Shown: positions 62,297 to 64,000 of the stretch, one piece after another
Layout of the letters: each line of letters starts with the position of its first letter
How positions within the stretch are numbered: position 1 is the first letter of the stretch
Source: Streptomyces noursei ATCC 11455
Lineage (GTDB): Bacteria > Actinomycetota > Actinomycetes > Streptomycetales > Streptomycetaceae
Length of the DNA: 64,000 bases
NCBI RefSeq assembly: GCF_001704275.1
Contig: NZ_CP011533.1
Coordinates: 3,224,001 to 3,288,000 of the forward strand
Direction: 5' to 3'
The notes under the pieces: generated by a model
What the model was told of the DNA's origin: nothing
Database searches by the model: none
What the model saw: only the letters and a program-made list of their open reading frames with translations
Translations under genes and position numbers: made by a program

Positions 62297-62579
62297 CGTG
62301 ATCGCCCCTCCCCGTCGGCTCAGGCCGGGTTCGGGACCCGACCTGCCCGCAGAGTGTCAAGAAAAGGTAATGGGCAGCAAGGCGACGGCGTCCGGCGCCA
62401 CCGGATCCGGCGGTCCGCGGGCGGGTCCCGGATCCGGGCCGCGGTGCGGGTGGGCGGGGACGGGATGCCGGCCGGGGCTCCTGTATCCGGCGATCCCGTG
62501 TAATGATGTGGCCGCCACGGGCACACCGGAAGGTCACTCGTGCAACAGCCAGCCCAACTCCATACCGGCCGCTTGAATC
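62297..62579. other. Region between the ATPase and the glycine riboswitch
   Basis: No gene seen in about 280 bases. It lies between divergent transcription units, so both promoters should be here. I could not identify clear -10/-35 pairs. The stretch TGTAATGATGTGGCC (about 62499-62513) is the most AT-rich point. Confidence 0.3.
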
Positions 62580-62786
62580 CGCGCGGGAGAGTCCCCGGCC
62601 GCCACGGCGGGGCGCCGAAGGAGCAAGTCCTCCCTTGAATCTCTCAGGCCCCTATACCGCGCGGGCGAGGCAGATCTGAAAAGCGAGCCACTGCCTGGCT
62701 GAAGGGGCGGCTCCACCCAAGGTGCAAACCGGGCCCGTTCGTGGGCTCCCGGTGAACCTCTCAGGTTCCGATGACAGATGGGGAGA
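62580..62786 (+). promoter_or_regulatory. Tandem glycine riboswitch of gcvT
   Basis: Two glycine aptamers in a row. The first has GCGGGAGAG (about 62583), the conserved core GCCGAAGGAGCAA (62613-62625) and AATCTCTCAGGCCCC (62638-62652), ending with CAGATCTGAAAAG. The second has GGCTCCACCCAAGGTGCAAACC, AACCTCTCAGGTTCCGATGACAGATGGGG. The linker is short, as usual for cooperative tandem types. It stands 35 bases before the gcvT start and should switch on the glycine cleavage gene when glycine is high. Confidence 0.92.
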
Positions 62787-62820
62787 CCGTCTTGTCACCC
62801 ATGCCTGGGAGCCCGGAACG

Positions 62821-63939
62821 ATGACTGAAGCCCCCCGCCGTACCGCGCTGGATGCCACGCACCGCGCGCTCGGCGCGACCATGACCGACTTCGCCGGCTG
62901 GGACATGCCGCTGCGCTACAGCAGCGAACGCGAGGAGCATGTCGCGGTCCGCACCCGTGCCGGCCTGTTCGACCTCTCCCACATGGGCGAGATCACCGTC
63001 ACCGGTCCGCAGGCCGGCGCGCTGCTGGACCACGCGCTGGTCGGCAACATCGGCGCCCTGAAGGTCGGGCGGGCCCGCTACACGATGATCTGCGCCGCCG
63101 ACGGCGGCATCCTCGACGACCTGATCGTCTACCGCCTCGACGAGCGGGAGTTCATGGTCGTCGCCAACGCCTCCAACGCCCAGGTGGTGCTGGACGCGCT
63201 GGCCGCGCGGCAGGCGGGCTTCGACGCCGCGGTCCGCGACGACCGGGACGCCTATGCGCTGGTCGCGGTGCAGGGCCCGGAGTCCCCCGGCATCCTCAAG
63301 AAGCTCACCGACGCCGACCTGGACGGGCTGAAGTACTACGCCGGCCTGCCCGGCACGGTCGCCGGCGTGCAGGCGCTGATCGCCCGGACCGGGTACACCG
63401 GCGAGGACGGCTTCGAGCTGTTCGTCCGGCCGGCCGACGCGGTCGCGGTGTGGGAGGCGCTGACCGAGGCGGGCCGGGACGTCGGACTGGTCCCGTGCGG
63501 ACTGTCCTGCCGCGACACCCTGCGCCTGGAGGCGGGTATGCCGCTGTACGGGCACGAGCTGACGACCGCGCTCACCCCCTTCGACGCGGGCCTGGGCCGG
63601 GTCGTGAAGTTCGAGAAGGAGGGCGACTTCGTCGGGCGCGCGGCGCTTGAAGGGGCCGCGGAGCGCGCCGAGCAGAACCCGCCGCGCAAGCTGGTGGGTC
63701 TGGTCGCCGAGGGGCGCCGGGTGCCGCGCGCCGGCTACCCGGTCGTCGCCGCCGACGGCACGGTGATCGGCGAGGTCACCTCGGGGGCGCCCTCCCCGAC
63801 CCTCGGCAAGCCGATCGCCATGGCGTACGTCGACGCCGAGTACGCCGCGCCGGGCGCGGAGGGCGTCCGGGTGGACATCCGCGGCACGCACGAGCCGTAC
63901 GAGGTCGTCGCGCTGCCCTTCTACAAGCGGCAGAAGTAG
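62821..63939 (+). CDS. gcvT: Aminomethyltransferase (glycine cleavage T-protein)
   Basis: Transfers the methylene group from the lipoyl-bound aminomethyl of H-protein to tetrahydrofolate, releasing ammonia. 372 residues. Family signatures: FAGWDMPLRYSSEREEHVAV, LFDLSHMGEITVTGPQAG, YTMICAADGGILDDLIVYR with the catalytic aspartate, RTGYTGEDGFELFV and CRDTLRLEAGMPLYGHEL, and a C-terminal barrel (PSPTLGKPIAMAYV). The ATG at 62821 matches the conserved start and lies behind the riboswitch. In Streptomyces gcvH and a serine gene usually follow, beyond the window. Confidence 0.97.
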   Translation: MTEAPRRTALDATHRALGATMTDFAGWDMPLRYSSEREEHVAVRTRAGLFDLSHMGEITVTGPQAGALLDHALVGNIGALKVGRARYTMICAADGGILDDLIVYRLDEREFMVVANASNAQVVLDALAARQAGFDAAVRDDRDAYALVAVQGPESPGILKKLTDADLDGLKYYAGLPGTVAGVQALIARTGYTGEDGFELFVRPADAVAVWEALTEAGRDVGLVPCGLSCRDTLRLEAGMPLYGHELTTALTPFDAGLGRVVKFEKEGDFVGRAALEGAAERAEQNPPRKLVGLVAEGRRVPRAGYPVVAADGTVIGEVTSGAPSPTLGKPIAMAYVDAEYAAPGAEGVRVDIRGTHEPYEVVALPFYKRQK

Positions 63940-64000
63940 CCGACGGCGCCGGCGAGTCCGCGGTGCCCGTCGCGGACCTGCGCCGTTGCGTCCGGCACGA

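Overview
This 64 kb window is actinobacterial chromosome, almost certainly Streptomyces. GC is very high, with strong GC bias at third codon positions. Twin-arginine and lipobox exported proteins are present, as are a WhiJ/AbaA-type regulatory module and a LAL-type LuxR regulator. The gene order serA-ilvC-ilvN-ilvB ... gatC-gatA-gatB / GGDEF-EAL (RmdB-like) / ligA ... mnmA / cysteine desulfurase ... gcvT matches, from memory, the S. coelicolor core region around SCO5515 to SCO5472. A complete albABCD (albonoursin) locus, with an AlbC that I recognise as the S. noursei protein, points to S. noursei or a close relative.

Layout. 1-1027: end of a metallophosphoesterase gene, a TetR remnant and a PRC-barrel gene. 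1239-6934: branched-chain amino acid and serine genes (ilvB, ilvN, ilvC, serA), preceded by a complete attenuation leader (promoter, 13-residue leader peptide, stem-loop, terminator). 6956-11864: a large membrane GGDEF/EAL gene split by two related IS5-family elements. 12031-19912: two oxidoreductases, a sugar dehydrogenase lipoprotein, a LAL regulator and small proteins. 19972-24628: an MMPL exporter and a Tat-exported phospholipase C. 24788-28373: ATPase/XRE/DUF397 module coupled to an aldo/keto reductase, then an LLM oxidoreductase. 28534-37189: gat operon, RmdB-like c-di-GMP enzyme, ligA. 37220-43150: MetE-like protein, MarR/MFS pair, SDR, LOG protein and gdhA.

43339-45861 is the accessory cluster. 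albA and albB encode the cyclic dipeptide oxidase, albC the tRNA-dependent cyclodipeptide synthase, and albD a membrane protein. Both albA (codon 2) and albC (codon 5) carry TTA leucine codons, so production of the diketopiperazine should depend on bldA. 46235-52953: mnmA and its likely sulfur donor, an amidase, a MITE-like element, a thioesterase, a TRIC-type channel and an M1 peptidase. 53053-59282: a complete oligopeptide ABC transporter operon. 59695-62296: two SseB-like proteins and an ATPase. 62580-63939: a tandem glycine riboswitch followed by gcvT.

The signals I consider most worth checking are these: the IS pair that splits a c-di-GMP gene whose frame can be rejoined exactly; the TTA-controlled alb locus set in core synteny; the complete ilvB leader; the internally duplicated DUF397 gene; a proline/aspartate-rich tail encoded out of frame behind rmdB; and a MITE-like palindrome that supplies a gene's stop codon. 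I found no CRISPR array, rRNA, tRNA or prophage. I did not find a wholly novel system.
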